From JALORV01 sp963724365 (GTDB taxonomy: Bacteria; Pseudomonadota; Gammaproteobacteria; Burkholderiales; Burkholderiaceae_F): DNA of 64,000 nucleotides. Where the stretch lies: positions 19,993-83,992 of the forward strand of contig CAVRUR010000007.1 of assembly GCA_963724365.1 (NCBI GenBank), given 5' to 3'. The notes beneath the pieces were generated by a model, which was given only the letters and a program-made list of their open reading frames with translations, made no database searches and was not told the DNA's origin. The position numbers and the translations under genes are program-made. Below are positions 9,532 through 19,017 of this stretch, in pieces; within the stretch, counting starts at the first letter, position 1, and each line of letters starts with the position of its first letter.

Positions 9532-9846
9532 ATGAAGCGGAGCCATATCCTTCCGAGTGCGATCGCATGGTCATTGCTGGCATCGCCAGCACTTGCGGAG
9601 CGCTATGTCGTCGTCAACGGTCAGCGCTTGTCAGAACCGCAGATCGAGCGTCTCGAAGTTTTGCGCTGCCTGCCGATACCGAACGGGCGCTACTGGCTCG
9701 ATGTGCAGACCGGCATCTGGGGTTACGAACGCAACCCGCAGCCGCAGGGGCGGATCGATGATCCGTGCCGCAACCCGCAGCAGTTTCGCCGCCCCAGTCT
9801 GTCGGAGCGCGGCAAGCTGTTTGCGCCGGGTGAACTGGCGCGCTGA
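9532..9846 (+). CDS. Small periplasmic protein of unknown function
   Basis: A 104-residue protein with a clear Sec signal peptide (MKRSHILPSAIAWSLLASPA, cleavage after ALA, mature start ERYVVVNGQRL). The mature part has two cysteines (in LRCLPIP and DDPCRNP) that could form a disulfide, and a tyrosine/tryptophan-rich centre (NGRYWLDVQTGIWGYERNPQ). I do not recognise a named family. The ATG at 9532 is chosen because GGAGGT ends five bases before it; an upstream in-frame TTG at 9520 would spoil the signal peptide. Confidence 0.65.
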   Translation: MKRSHILPSAIAWSLLASPALAERYVVVNGQRLSEPQIERLEVLRCLPIPNGRYWLDVQTGIWGYERNPQPQGRIDDPCRNPQQFRRPSLSERGKLFAPGELAR

Positions 9847-9881
9847 GTTGCCGAGGTCCGGACGAACGCTAGACTGCGGTC

Positions 9882-11126
9882 GTGGATCTTTCCGCGACCG
9901 CCCAGTCCAGCGCAGCCGAAGCGGTTGTGAACGGTGACTTGCGCGTGCCGTCGCCTGCGGCGCTCGCGATGATCGACCGGCTGATCGGGTTCCCGACGGT
10001 CAGCCGCGACTCCAACCTCGGGCTCATCGAATTCGCGCGCGACGAGCTGGCCCGGCTCGGCGTCGGCTCGCAACTGATCTACGACGTCTCGAAGAAGAAG
10101 GCGAATCTCTTTGCGACGTTGTCGTCGGAACCAGACCGTCTGAAAACCGGTGGACTCGTGCTGTCCGGCCACACCGACACGGTGCCGGTCGATGGCCAGG
10201 ACTGGACGAGCGACCCGTTTGTGGCCGCCCATCGCGACGGCCGCATCCACGGCCGCGGCACAGCCGACATGAAGGGCTTCATCGCGATCGCGCTCGCTTG
10301 GGCGTCGCGTTTTCTGGCGGCGCAGGATCGCTTGCCGGTGCACCTGTCGCTGACCTATGACGAGGAAACCACCTTTCTCGGCGTGCGCGGACTGGTGGCG
10401 GATCTGGCCGAGCGCGGCTTCCGGCCGGCGGGTTGCCTGATCGGCGAACCGACCGACATGCAGGCGATCGTGGCGCACAAGGGCAAGCGCGATTTCTGTT
10501 GCAGGGTGCGAGGGCGCGAATCGCACTCGGCGCTGACGCCGGAGGGTGTCAATGCGATCGAGTTTGCGGCACGCCTGATCACCTTCATCCGCAACCTGGC
10601 CGATCGCCTGTCGCGCGACGAGCCGCGCGATGTGCGCTTCGCGGTGCCGTACAGCACGTTGCAGACCGGTGTGATCAACGGTGGCATTGCGGTCAACGTG
10701 GTGCCGCGCGATTGCGAGTTTAGGTTCGAGATGCGCAATCTGCCGGCGACGTCGCAGGACACACTGAGCCGGGAGATCATGGCCTTCGCCGAACACCACC
10801 TCGTTCCCGAGATGCACGCCGTTGCGGCCGGTTCCGGCATCGACTTCGAACTCGGCATGAACGTGCCGGCGTTCGGCATCGCGCCCGATGCGCCGCTGGT
10901 CCGCTGGGCGCAACAGGTCGCGCGGTCAGCGGATCGAGGTGCCGGCGCGGTCAGCTTCGGCACCGAAGCGAGCATCTTTTCCGAGGCCGGCATTCCGACG
11001 GTGGTGCTGGGGCCAGGCTCGATCGAGCAGGCACACAAGCCCGACGAGTACATCAGCTACGCGCAGGTTGCTGCGTGCGAGCTATTGTTTGAGCGCATGA
11101 TTGCCGAGCCTTGGACGCCCCAGTGA
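9882..11126 (+). CDS. argE: Acetylornithine deacetylase ArgE (M20 family)
   Basis: A 414-residue zinc deacylase that releases ornithine from N-acetylornithine in arginine synthesis, or a close M20 relative. Motifs in order are SGHTDTVPVDG (metal ligand His/Asp), GRGTADMKGF, DEETTFLG (catalytic Glu), IGEPTDM and a C-terminal GTEASIF ... LGPGSIEQAHKPDEY; these match ArgE better than DapE or hippurate hydrolase. The protein is cytoplasmic and intact. The GTG at 9882 lies six bases after a TAGACT box, which would give a leaderless message; an internal ATG at 9969 is the alternative and would begin just before DRLIGFPTVSR. Its stop overlaps the start of the next gene (GTGA). Confidence 0.85.
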   Translation: MDLSATAQSSAAEAVVNGDLRVPSPAALAMIDRLIGFPTVSRDSNLGLIEFARDELARLGVGSQLIYDVSKKKANLFATLSSEPDRLKTGGLVLSGHTDTVPVDGQDWTSDPFVAAHRDGRIHGRGTADMKGFIAIALAWASRFLAAQDRLPVHLSLTYDEETTFLGVRGLVADLAERGFRPAGCLIGEPTDMQAIVAHKGKRDFCCRVRGRESHSALTPEGVNAIEFAARLITFIRNLADRLSRDEPRDVRFAVPYSTLQTGVINGGIAVNVVPRDCEFRFEMRNLPATSQDTLSREIMAFAEHHLVPEMHAVAAGSGIDFELGMNVPAFGIAPDAPLVRWAQQVARSADRGAGAVSFGTEASIFSEAGIPTVVLGPGSIEQAHKPDEYISYAQVAACELLFERMIAEPWTPQ

Positions 11127-11749
11127 AGAATCCGCAGACATCCGCCGGGCGCCCGATCGCCGTCGCGATCGCGTCAGTGGCCTGTGCGCTTGCCGTTGCA
11201 CTGGGCGCGGGCTGCAAGCCGAGCGCGCCGGACAAGTCGGCGCCGTCAGGTCCGGTTGCCAGCGAGTACGACGCAGCGCCGACGACAAACGCAGCCGCCA
11301 CGCCTGCGCCGGTCCCGACGGCGCCGATGAAAGGCATCGTTGCCGGCGCCGGAGTGGATCCGAAGGCATCGAAGGCCGACGGCAAGCCGCCTGCGCTCGA
11401 CTTCCCGATTCCGCGCACGGTGGCGGTCGGCAAGTCGGACGACGTGTCGTTCGTGATCCAGGGCGCTTCGATCGAACCGCGCAACCCCGAATCGGTGCGG
11501 CTGGTGCTGCTGGTGCGGATGAACAATCGGTCCGCCTATGGCGTCAACCTGTGGGACGCAAACTTCCGGCTGATCACGCACGACGCCGTGATCCCGGCCA
11601 ACGGCGGACTCAATGTGCTGGTGGATCCGCGCAGCGACTCGATGCTCGAGCGCGTGCAGTTCGTCGTGCCGCTCACGTCGGCCCCGCGCGCATTGAAGCT
11701 CGAGCACGGCGGCGAGTCCGTCGAACTGCCGCTGCGTTTTCTGCCATGA
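11123..11749 (+). CDS. Predicted lipoprotein of unknown function
   Basis: A 208-residue protein with an N-terminal hydrophobic stretch and lipobox LGAGC (Cys about residue 31), followed by an Ala/Pro/Thr-rich linker to about residue 75. The globular part (DVSFVIQGASIEPRNPESVR ... ALKLEHGGESVELPLRFLP) is all-beta in character, possibly an immunoglobulin-like fold, but no family is recognisable. The GTG at 11123 is preferred because it overlaps the argE stop (GTGA at 11123-11126); an in-frame TTG at 11111 is less likely. Its own stop (11747-11749) overlaps the first ATG of the linker repeat that follows. Confidence 0.6.
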   Translation: MKNPQTSAGRPIAVAIASVACALAVALGAGCKPSAPDKSAPSGPVASEYDAAPTTNAAATPAPVPTAPMKGIVAGAGVDPKASKADGKPPALDFPIPRTVAVGKSDDVSFVIQGASIEPRNPESVRLVLLVRMNNRSAYGVNLWDANFRLITHDAVIPANGGLNVLVDPRSDSMLERVQFVVPLTSAPRALKLEHGGESVELPLRFLP

Positions 11750-11811
11750 GCGTGCACGGCCGCTCCGAAGCGCTCATCCCGCAGCGCGCAGCGCGGAGGG
11801 TCGTCTCATGA
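11746..11811 (+). repeat. Linker repeat, type A: stop-to-start cassette with its own Shine-Dalgarno
   Basis: This 66-base element begins at the stop codon of the lipoprotein gene (ATGA at 11746-11749) and ends in the start codon of the next gene (ATGA at 11808-11811). It contains a 21-codon reading frame, MSVHGRSEALIPQRAARRVV plus Ser, coupled at both ends. GGAGG lies eight to nine bases before the downstream ATG. The same element occurs as two tandem units between pgpA and pncC at 55917-56042, and its second half (CGCAGCGCGCAGCGCGGAGG) also occurs on the minus strand near 24016-24036. It is therefore a dispersed repeat placed exactly at a gene junction. Confidence 0.75.
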
Positions 11812-13876
11812 CCGAGACGATCGTCCGGGCGGCTTGCCCACACGACTGTCCCGACACCTGCGCAATGCTGGTGACGGTAAAGCTGGAGCAGGGGAAACGC
11901 GTTGCGATCAAGGTGGCCGGGGACCCGACGCATCCGACCACTGCCGGAACGCTGTGCACCAAGGTCAGCCGTTACCTCGAGCGCACCTACCATCCTGATC
12001 GCCTGCTGCATCCGCTCAGGCGGGTCGGGCGCAAGGGTGACGGTCGCTTCGAACGCATCAGCTGGGACGACGCGCTCGACGAGATCGCGACGCGCCTGCA
12101 GAAATCGCCGCGGTCGATCCGCAGCGCATCGTGCCCTACAGCTACGCCGGCACGATGGGCATGGTCCAGGGCGAAGCGATGGCGAGCCGCTTCTTCCACA
12201 AGCTGGGCGCGAGCTTCCTCGATCGCACGATCTGCGCCACCGCCGGCGGCGAAGCGCTCACCGCCACGATCGGCACGCGCGACGGCACCGACATCGAGCA
12301 GTTCCAGAACGCGAAGCTGATCGTGTTCTGGGGGACGAATGCGATCGCGTCCAACCTGCACCTGTGGAGCCGCGCGCAGGAGGCCAAGCGCAATGGCGCG
12401 AAGCTGATCGCGATCGATCCGTACCGTTCGCTGACGGCCGAAAAGTGCCACCAGCACATCGCGCTGCTGCCGGGGACCGACGGCGCCTTCGCGCTCGGCG
12501 TCATGCACGTGCTGGTGCGCGAAGGCTGGCTCGACCGTGACTACATCGAGCGCTACACGCTGGGTTTCGACGCACTGGCAGAACGCGCGCGCGAGTTCGA
12601 TCCCGCCCACGTCGCTTCGATCTGTGGCATCACCGCAGCAGAGGTCGAGCAGTTCGCACGCGACTACTGGGAGATCCGCCCGGCAGCAATCCGACTGAAC
12701 TACGGCATGCAGCGAGCGGCCGGCGGCGGAAACGCGGTGCGAGCCGTGGCCTGCCTGCCCGCGCTGGCGGGCCACTGGCGTGATCCGGCCGGCGGGGTGC
12801 TGCTGTCGACCAGCGGCAACTATCCGGTCGACGCGGCGCGGCTCTACCGTCCCGAGCTTCTGGATGGCCGCACGCCGCGCACGATCAACATGTCGACAAT
12901 CGGCCACGACCTGCTGCACGCCGATCCGCCGATCGATGCGCTGATCGTCTACAACAGCAACCCGGTCGCCGTCGCGCCGCAGTCGCGCGAAGTCGCGACC
13001 GGCTTCGCGCGCGAGGATCTCTTCACCGTCGTGCTCGAACACTTCCAGACCGATACCGCCGACTACGCCGATATCGTGCTGCCCGCCACGACGCAGCTCG
13101 AGCACGTCGACGTGCACAAGTCGTACGGCCATCTTTACCTGCTGGCCAACAATCCCGCGATCGATCCGCTCGGCGAGGCGTTGCCGAACAGCGAAATCTT
13201 CCGCCGCCTGGCGGCGAAGATGGGCTACCTCGAGCCGGCGTTCCGTGAAACCGACGACGAGCTTGCAGTGCAGGCCTTCGCCCCGCACGGCCCGACGGCG
13301 AAGTACAACTGGCCACGGTTGAAGCAAGCCGGATGGGAGCGACTCGACCTGCCCGCGACGCCATGCGCCGTTCGCCGCAGGGCAACTTCCCGACGCCCTC
13401 GGGCAAGTGCGAGTTCCAGTCCGAGTCGCTCGCGAGCATCGGCGTCGATCCGCTGCCGGCCTATGTTCCGCCCAACGAAGGTCCGACTTCGAACCCGGCG
13501 CTGGCCGAGCGGTTCCCGCTGGCAATGATCTCGCCGCCGGCCCGCAACTTCCTCAACTCGAGTTTCGTCAATGTCACCAGCCTGCGTGCGACCGAAGGCG
13601 AACCGTCGCTCGAAGTCCATCCCGTTGATGCGGCCGATCGGAATATCACCGACGGCGATACGGTGCGCGTGTTCAACGAGCGCGGATCGTACGAACTGCG
13701 CGCCCGAGTCACCGACCGGGCGCGCCGCGGCTGCGTTGTGGCACTGTCGATCTGGTGGAAGAAGCTGGCTGCAGACGGCGCGCAACGCCAACGAGGTCAC
13801 GAGCCCGGCGCTGACCGACATCGGGCGCGGCCCGACCTTCTACGACTGCCTGGTCGAGGTCGAGCGGTCACACTGA
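11808..13876 (+). CDS. Molybdopterin oxidoreductase (MopB superfamily), three frameshifts
   Basis: Member of the bis-MGD molybdenum enzyme family (formate dehydrogenase/DMSO reductase type), likely cytoplasmic since no Tat signal is seen. The N-terminus has a 4Fe-4S motif CPHDCPDTC and the fourth Cys in GTLCTK. The central part shows LIVFWGTNAIASNLHLW and LIAIDPYRS, and the C-terminal cofactor-binding domain has ISPPARNFLNSSF and a final NANEVTSPALTDIGRGPTFY. Frame breaks occur at about 12103 (a base lost after CTGCAG), about 13353 (a C lost) and about 13770 (a base gained). Net change is -1, and the repaired length is about 689 residues, normal for the family. The substrate is unknown. It starts inside the type A linker repeat (ATGA). 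Confidence 0.85.
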
Positions 13877-13954
13877 CGATCCCGTTTGCGTCATGGCGCG
13901 GTCGGATAGATCGTCGACAATGAAGCTGTTGCTGCTGACGCGAAGATCCGGTCG

Positions 13955-15374
13955 ATGCTCCGCGAGGGACGTTCACTGTTCAAGCTGCCGAGTTCGTCGG
14001 CCTATGACCCGGCGCGCTGGGCCGAAGCGGCTTTCGACGTCTGGCAGGGTTCATACCTCTCGCGCAGCGCCATCACACATGCGGCCGAGCGCCGCACGCG
14101 CGGCCTGATCGACTACGTGCGCGCCGCTTCTCCGTTTTACGCGAAGCGCTATCGTCGGCTGCCTGCCGCCGGGGTCTCCCTTGCCGACCTGCCGCCAGTC
14201 ACCAAGCGCGAGCTGATGGACGACTTCGACGCCGTCGTCACGCAGGACGGTGTGACGCGGCGCGCCGTCGAGGAATTCATCGCCGAGCCCGAGCGCATCG
14301 GGCACGTGCTCAATGGCCGCTTTGGCGTCTGGACGAGTTCGGGCACCACCGGCATGCCCGGTTACTTCGTCCATGATCCGGATGCGATGGCCGTGTACGA
14401 CGCGCTCGAGGGGCAGCGCTTCCGCGGCGTGCGCTCGCCCACGGATCTCGTGCGGCAGCTGATGGAAGGCGATCGCTATGCGATGGTGGCCGCCACCGAC
14501 GGTCACTACGCGGGGGTCGCGACCGTCGAGCGGATGCGCCATTGGGCGCCGTGGATGGCCGACGCCGTGCGGGCGTTTGCGTTGCTGCAGCCGTGCTCGC
14601 AACTGGTGCTGCAGCTGAATGCGTACCGGCCGACGATACTGGCCACCTATCCCACGGCCGCCGAGATGCTGGCCGAGGAACAGGAGGCCGGGCGGTTGCG
14701 ATTGCGACCGCGCGAAATCTGGACCGGCGGCGAGGTGCTGTCGGAACCGACGCGACTGCGCGTGCAGCGGGCCTTCGGCTGCCGTGTGCGCAGCGCCTAC
14801 GGCGCGTCGGAGTTCCTGCCGATCGCCTGGGATTGCCTGCACCGCCGGCTGCACGTCAACGCCGACTGGGTCGTGCTGGAACCGGTCGACCGGCAGGGCC
14901 GGCCGGTCGAGCCCGGCACGCGTTCGCATTCGGTGCTGCTGACCAACCTGGCGAACCGCGTGCAGCCACTGATCCGCTACGACCTCGGCGACGCCGTGAC
15001 CGTGCATCCGGACCGCTGCGCCTGCGGCAGCCATTTTCCGTCGGTGTCGGTCGAGGGCCGCTGCGACGACACGCTGCGGCTGCCGGGTCGGCGCGGCGGC
15101 GAAGTCACCGCTGGTTCCGCTCGCGCTCGAAACGGTGCTGGAGGAGGGTGCCGGCGCCCATGAATTCCAGGTCGTGCAGCGCGCGGACGGCGCCCTGACG
15201 ATTCATCTCGGCGCGCAGGAGCAGCGTCGGCGCGGGCCGGTCCGCGCCGCACTGCGCCGGTACTTCGAGACTTGCGACGTCGGTCCGGTGGAAATTCTGA
15301 TCTCGCGCCGCGCACCGACGCGCGAACCGGCCAGCGGCAAGCTGCGCCGGGTCATCTGTCGGCTGGCGCACTGA
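13955..15374 (+). CDS. AMP-forming adenylating enzyme, PaaK/CapK-like, one frameshift
   Basis: Resembles phenylacetate-CoA ligase and capsule-type CapK proteins, which adenylate a carboxylic acid. It shows the adenylation signature TSSGTTGMPGYF (about residues 128-139), an A5-type YGASEFLPIAWD and a Cys-rich loop DRCACGSHFPSV that binds zinc in some relatives. At about 15110 one extra G breaks the frame; the C-terminal subdomain continues as LEEGAGAHEFQVVQRADGAL and ends in the usual ASGKLRRV lysine motif. The span is 3n+1, and the repaired length is about 472 residues. The substrate cannot be predicted. The ATG at 13955 fits the family start; an upstream ATG at 13920 is in another frame. Confidence 0.75.
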
Positions 15375-15434
15375 GGGATTTCGCCGCCGATCGCGGGTTG
15401 GGCACAATCCGCAGCATGGTCTTGCGCGTTCCCT

Positions 15435-16517
15435 TTCGGCTGGTTCCGTCGTCATCCCGTGCTGTGGCTCGTCGGCGCGGCCGTGTTGCTGGTGGGGCTT
15501 GGGCGCAGGCTGTTCGACGCTCGGTTACTACGCGCAATCGATCCAGGGCCACATGGCCGTCATGGAGGCGGCGCGGCCGATTCCCGAAGTCATCGACGAT
15601 CCAAACGCCGCGGCGCCGCTCAAGCAGCGACTCGAGCGCGTGCAGCAGATCCGCGCCTACGCGTCGATCCGACCTGGCGACTCCCCGACAACAGCAGCTA
15701 CACGCGCTATGCCGACCTGAAGCGCCCCTACGTGGTCTGGAACGTGTTCGCGGCGCCGGAACTGTCGCTGCAGCTCAAGCAGTGGTGCTATCCGGTCGTG
15801 GGCTGCGCCGGTTATCGGGGCTACTTCGACCCGGCGGCGGCCGAAGCGGCGGCGGCCGAACTGCGTGCAACCGGCCTCGAGGTCAACGTCGCCGGCGTGC
15901 CGGCCTATTCGACGCTGGGATGGTTTTCGGATCCGCTGCTCAACACCTTCATCGGCGGCACCGAGGGCCAGGTGGCCGGGCTGGTCTTCCATGAACTGGC
16001 ACATCAGGTCGTATTCGTCGGCGGCGACACGACCTTCAACGAGTCGTTTGCGACGGCGGTCGAGCGCGAGGGCGTGCAAGCGCTGGCTGGATGCGCGGGG
16101 CGACGACTCGACGCGCCGGGCCTACGCCGAGTTCGCGCAGCGCCGCTCGCAGTTTCTGGATCTCCTGCTGAAGTACCGCAACCTGCTGCAGGAGAATTAC
16201 TGCCAGCGCCGTCGCCGAACGAAGCGAAACGCGCGCGCAAGCAGCAGCTGTTTGCGGAACTGAAGCAGGAGTACGTGCGACTCAAGGAAAGCTGGGGCGG
16301 GTATTCCGGCTATGACCGCTACTTCGCGCAGGACCTGACCAACGCCCATCTGGCGGCGGTCGGGGCTTACAACGATCTCGTGCCGGCATTCGATGCACTG
16401 CTGGCGCAGTCGAACGGGAACATGCCGGCGTTCTATTCCGAAGTGAAGCGCATCGCCGCGTTGCCCAAGGCCGAACGCGATGCCGCACTGAATCGACTGC
16501 AGCCGTCGTCTCGCTAG
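15435..16517 (+). CDS. Zinc aminopeptidase-like lipoprotein (COG4324 type), several frameshifts
   Basis: Pieces in all three frames join into one protein. The start is a hydrophobic segment LWLVGAAVLLVGLG followed by a lipobox (GAGC) and STLGYYAQSIQGHMAVMEAA. Then come NSSYTRYADLKRPYVVWNVF, the zinc motif HELAH inside VFHELAHQVVF with a following NESFATAVE, and the C-terminus SWGGYSGYDRYF. This order matches predicted aminopeptidases of COG4324. Frame changes are near 15502 (extra G), 15672, 16085 and 16203. The true start is uncertain: GTG at 15459, or an upstream codon if a further indel lies near 15430. It is probably anchored in the envelope. Confidence 0.65.
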   Translation, partial: FGWFRRHPVLWLVGAAVLLVGLGRRLFDARLLRAIDPGPHGRHGGGAADSRSHRRSKRRGAAQAATRARAADPRLRVDPTWRLPDNSSYTRYADLKRPYVVWNVFAAPELSLQLKQWCYPVVGCAGYRGYFDPAAAEAAAAELRATGLEVNVAGVPAYSTLGWFSDPLLNTFIGGTEGQVAGLVFHELAHQVVFVGGDTTFNESFATAVEREGVQALAGCAGRRLDAPGLRRVRAAPLAVSGSPAEVPQPAAGELLPAPSPNEAKRARKQQLFAELKQEYVRLKESWGGYSGYDRYFAQDLTNAHLAAVGAYNDLVPAFDALLAQSNGNMPAFYSEVKRIAALPKAERDAALNRLQPSSR

Positions 16518-16638
16518 CGAGGCCCGGGCTCGCAGAGGCGAGCGGCTATGATCTGATCAAGGTTGATCCGTCCGCGCGGGCGGCACGACCCATTCCAAAA
16601 AGACGCCGCGTGCGACGTGCGAAACGAGGAGACATCGG

Positions 16639-18327
16639 ATGGACCGGTTCTGGCTGAAGAACTATCCGAAGGGCGTGCCCGCCGACATCGACTACCACCA
16701 GTACAAGTCGCTGGTGCAGCTGCTGGAAGAAGCGTTCAAGAAGTACAGCGGCCAGACCGCGTACAGCTGCATGGGCAAGCCGCTGACCTTCGGCGAGCTC
16801 GACGAGCAGTCGGCAGCGATCGGCGCCTGGCTGCAGAGCCGCGGGCTTCACCAAGGGCAAGCGCGTCGCGATCATGATGCCGAACGTGCTGCAGTATCCG
16901 GTGGTGCTGGCTGGCGTGCTGCGTGCCGGTTGCACGGTCGTCAACGTCAATCCGCTGTACACGCCGCGGGAGCTCGAGCACCAGCTCAAGGACTCCGGCG
17001 CCGAGGCGATCTTCATCCTCGAGAACTTCGCGACGACGCTGCAGCAGGTGATCGGCAAGGTGCCGACCAGGCACTGTCGTCGTCTGCGCCATGGGCGACA
17101 TGCTGGGCTTCGCCAAGGGCCTGCTGGTCAATTTCGTCGTGCGCAACGTCAAGAAGATGGTGCCCGAGTACACGCTCGCCAATGCGCTGCGCTGGAACGA
17201 GGTGCTCGCCGACGGCCTGCGCATGACGCTGAAGCCGGTCGACGTGACGCTCGAATGACACGGCCTTCCTGCAGTACACCGGCGGCACGACCGGGCGTCA
17301 GCAAGGGCGCGCAACTGCTGCACCGGAACATCGTCGCCAACGTGCTGCAGTCCGAAGCCTGGTACCAGCCGGCGCTGAAGAAGCTCAAGCCGGGCGAGCA
17401 GCTGACCGTCATCACTGCGCTGCCGCTGTATCACATCTTCGCGCTGACGGCGTGCGCGATGCTGTCGGCGCGCGTCGGCGGCCATTGCGTGCTGATCCCG
17501 AACCCGCGCGACATTCCGGGCTTCGTCAAGGAGCTGCAGAAGGTACAGCTACAACGTGCTTCCCGGCGGTCAACACCCTGTTCAACGGTCTGCTGAACAA
17601 CGAGGACTTCCGCAAGCTCGACTTCTCGCGGCTGCTGCTGTCGCTCGGGCGGCGGCATGGCCGTGCAGCAGGCAGTGGCCGAGAAGTGGCTCAAGCTGAC
17701 GGGCTGCCCGATCTGCGAAGGCTACGGCCTGTCGGAGACCTCGCCCGGCGCCACCTGCAACCCGACCGACACCGACGCTACACCGGCACGATCGGGCTGC
17801 CGATGCCGTCGACCGAGATCGCGATCCTCGACGACGCCGGCGGTGTCCTGCCCATCGGCGCGGTCGGCGAGATCGCAATCCGCGGCCCGCAGGTCATGGT
17901 GGGCTACTGGAAGCAGTCCGACGAGACCGCCAAGGTCATGACGGCCGACGGCTTCTTCAAGTCCGGCGATATCGGCGTGATGGATGCCGACGGCTACACG
18001 AAGATCGTCGACCGCAAGAAGGACATGATCCTGGTGTCGGGCTTCAACGTGTACCCGAACGAGGTCGAGGGCGTGGTCGCCGCGCATCCCGGCGTGCTCG
18101 AGTGCGCCGCCGTCGGCGTGCCCGACGAGAACTCGGGCGAGGCGGTGAAGCTCTTCGTCGTCAAGAAGGACCCGGCGCTGACCGAGAAGGAACTGATGGA
18201 GTACTGCAAGGAGCAGCTGACCGGCTACAAGAAGCCGAAGTACATCGAGTTCCGCAGCGACCTGCCGAAGACCAACGTCGGCAAGATCCTGCGCCGCGAG
18301 TTGCGGGACGAAAAGAAGGCGGCCTGA
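16639..18327 (+). CDS. fadD: Long-chain fatty acid-CoA ligase FadD, eight frameshifts
   Basis: The joined frames give a typical FadD that activates fatty acids to acyl-CoA through an acyl-adenylate. It starts MDRFWLKNYPKGVPADID and shows the P-loop-like YTGGTTGVSKGA, LPLYHIFALTACAM, EGYGLSETSPGATCNP, and the C-terminal DRKKDMILVSGFNVYPNEVE and KTNVGKILRREL. Single extra bases lie near 16849, 17073, 17254, 17299, 17541, 17563 and 17648, and one base is missing near 17778. The sum is +6, leaving 561 codons (560 residues), the normal FadD length. Every segment between breaks is well conserved and no in-frame nonsense codon is needed, which points to sequence error rather than old decay. A terminator follows at 18347. 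Confidence 0.85.
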
Positions 18328-18346
18328 GTTCGAGGTCGTACAAGCG

Positions 18347-18374
18347 AAGGCCGCCACGGGCGGCCTTCTTTGTT
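18347..18374 (+). terminator. Intrinsic terminator after fadD
   Basis: AAGGCCGCC (18347-18355) pairs with GGCGGCCTT (18359-18367) around an ACG loop and is followed by CTTTGTT. It lies 20 bases after the fadD stop codon. Confidence 0.8.
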
Positions 18375-18446
18375 GGTGCATGCCTTGACTGCGTGCTTCC
18401 GACGCGCTGGAAACCATTGACTCACCCCTGCTTCGAGGAGGCACCG

Positions 18447-18840
18447 ATGAAAGAACGAGAGAAGAAGGACCGCCGCGGCCCGCCCACGGGCACGCGGACG
18501 GGTCCGCGCGCACGTGCGGCTCAGGCGCGCACCTTCGGCGATCCCTTCAAGCGGGCCGAGCGACCGGCGCGCGGCGAGGCACCCCGCGAGCGGATGCATG
18601 CTCCGGTATCGGGCGCGATCCGGCTCGATCCGGATGTCGCTCGGGTCTTCCGCGATTCCGAAACTGTCAACGAAGCGCTGCGCATGGTGATGCGCCTGGC
18701 ACGCTTCGCCAGCGGCACGGCCCTCCGGTCCGCCGCGCGATCGCCCGCCGGCCTTTCGTGAACGCGCTCCCGGACCACCGCGCCGCGCCGAACGAGGTGA
18801 TCGCCCGCAAGGACCGCGCAAGCCGCGCTTCGAGGAGTAG
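18447..18840 (+). CDS. Small basic protein of unknown function, one frameshift
   Basis: The frame opens MKEREKKDRRGPPTGTRTGP after a GAGG-type ribosome site and contains a short ordered part, IRLDPDVARVFRDSETVNEA then LRMVMRLA, flanked by Arg/Pro-rich disorder. That frame ends at 18761, but a shift near 18710 restores a continuous Arg/Pro-rich tail to a TAG at 18838-18840 ending PRKPRFEE, and the whole span is 3n+1. Repaired length is about 130 residues with a strongly basic composition, which suggests nucleic-acid binding; this is inference. No family name can be given. Confidence 0.5.
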
Positions 18841-19017
18841 CGTCGCAATTTCGCGACGCGCGAGTGTTCACTTCGTTGCCGCGGGACAAGTCTCTATCCC
18901 GTGATCATGCGGCCGCAGGGAATTGACGCCGCATTTGCGTGAATCTTCGGCTTTGCGACAGCGTTCAAATTGGCCTACCTTTTTCGTGGGGGCTGCAGAG
19001 GCATTGCGGAGGTGGGC

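Noticed and set aside
9723..10913. Minus-strand open frame of 396 codons opposite argE
   Set aside because: Shadow of an intact ArgE with all motifs.
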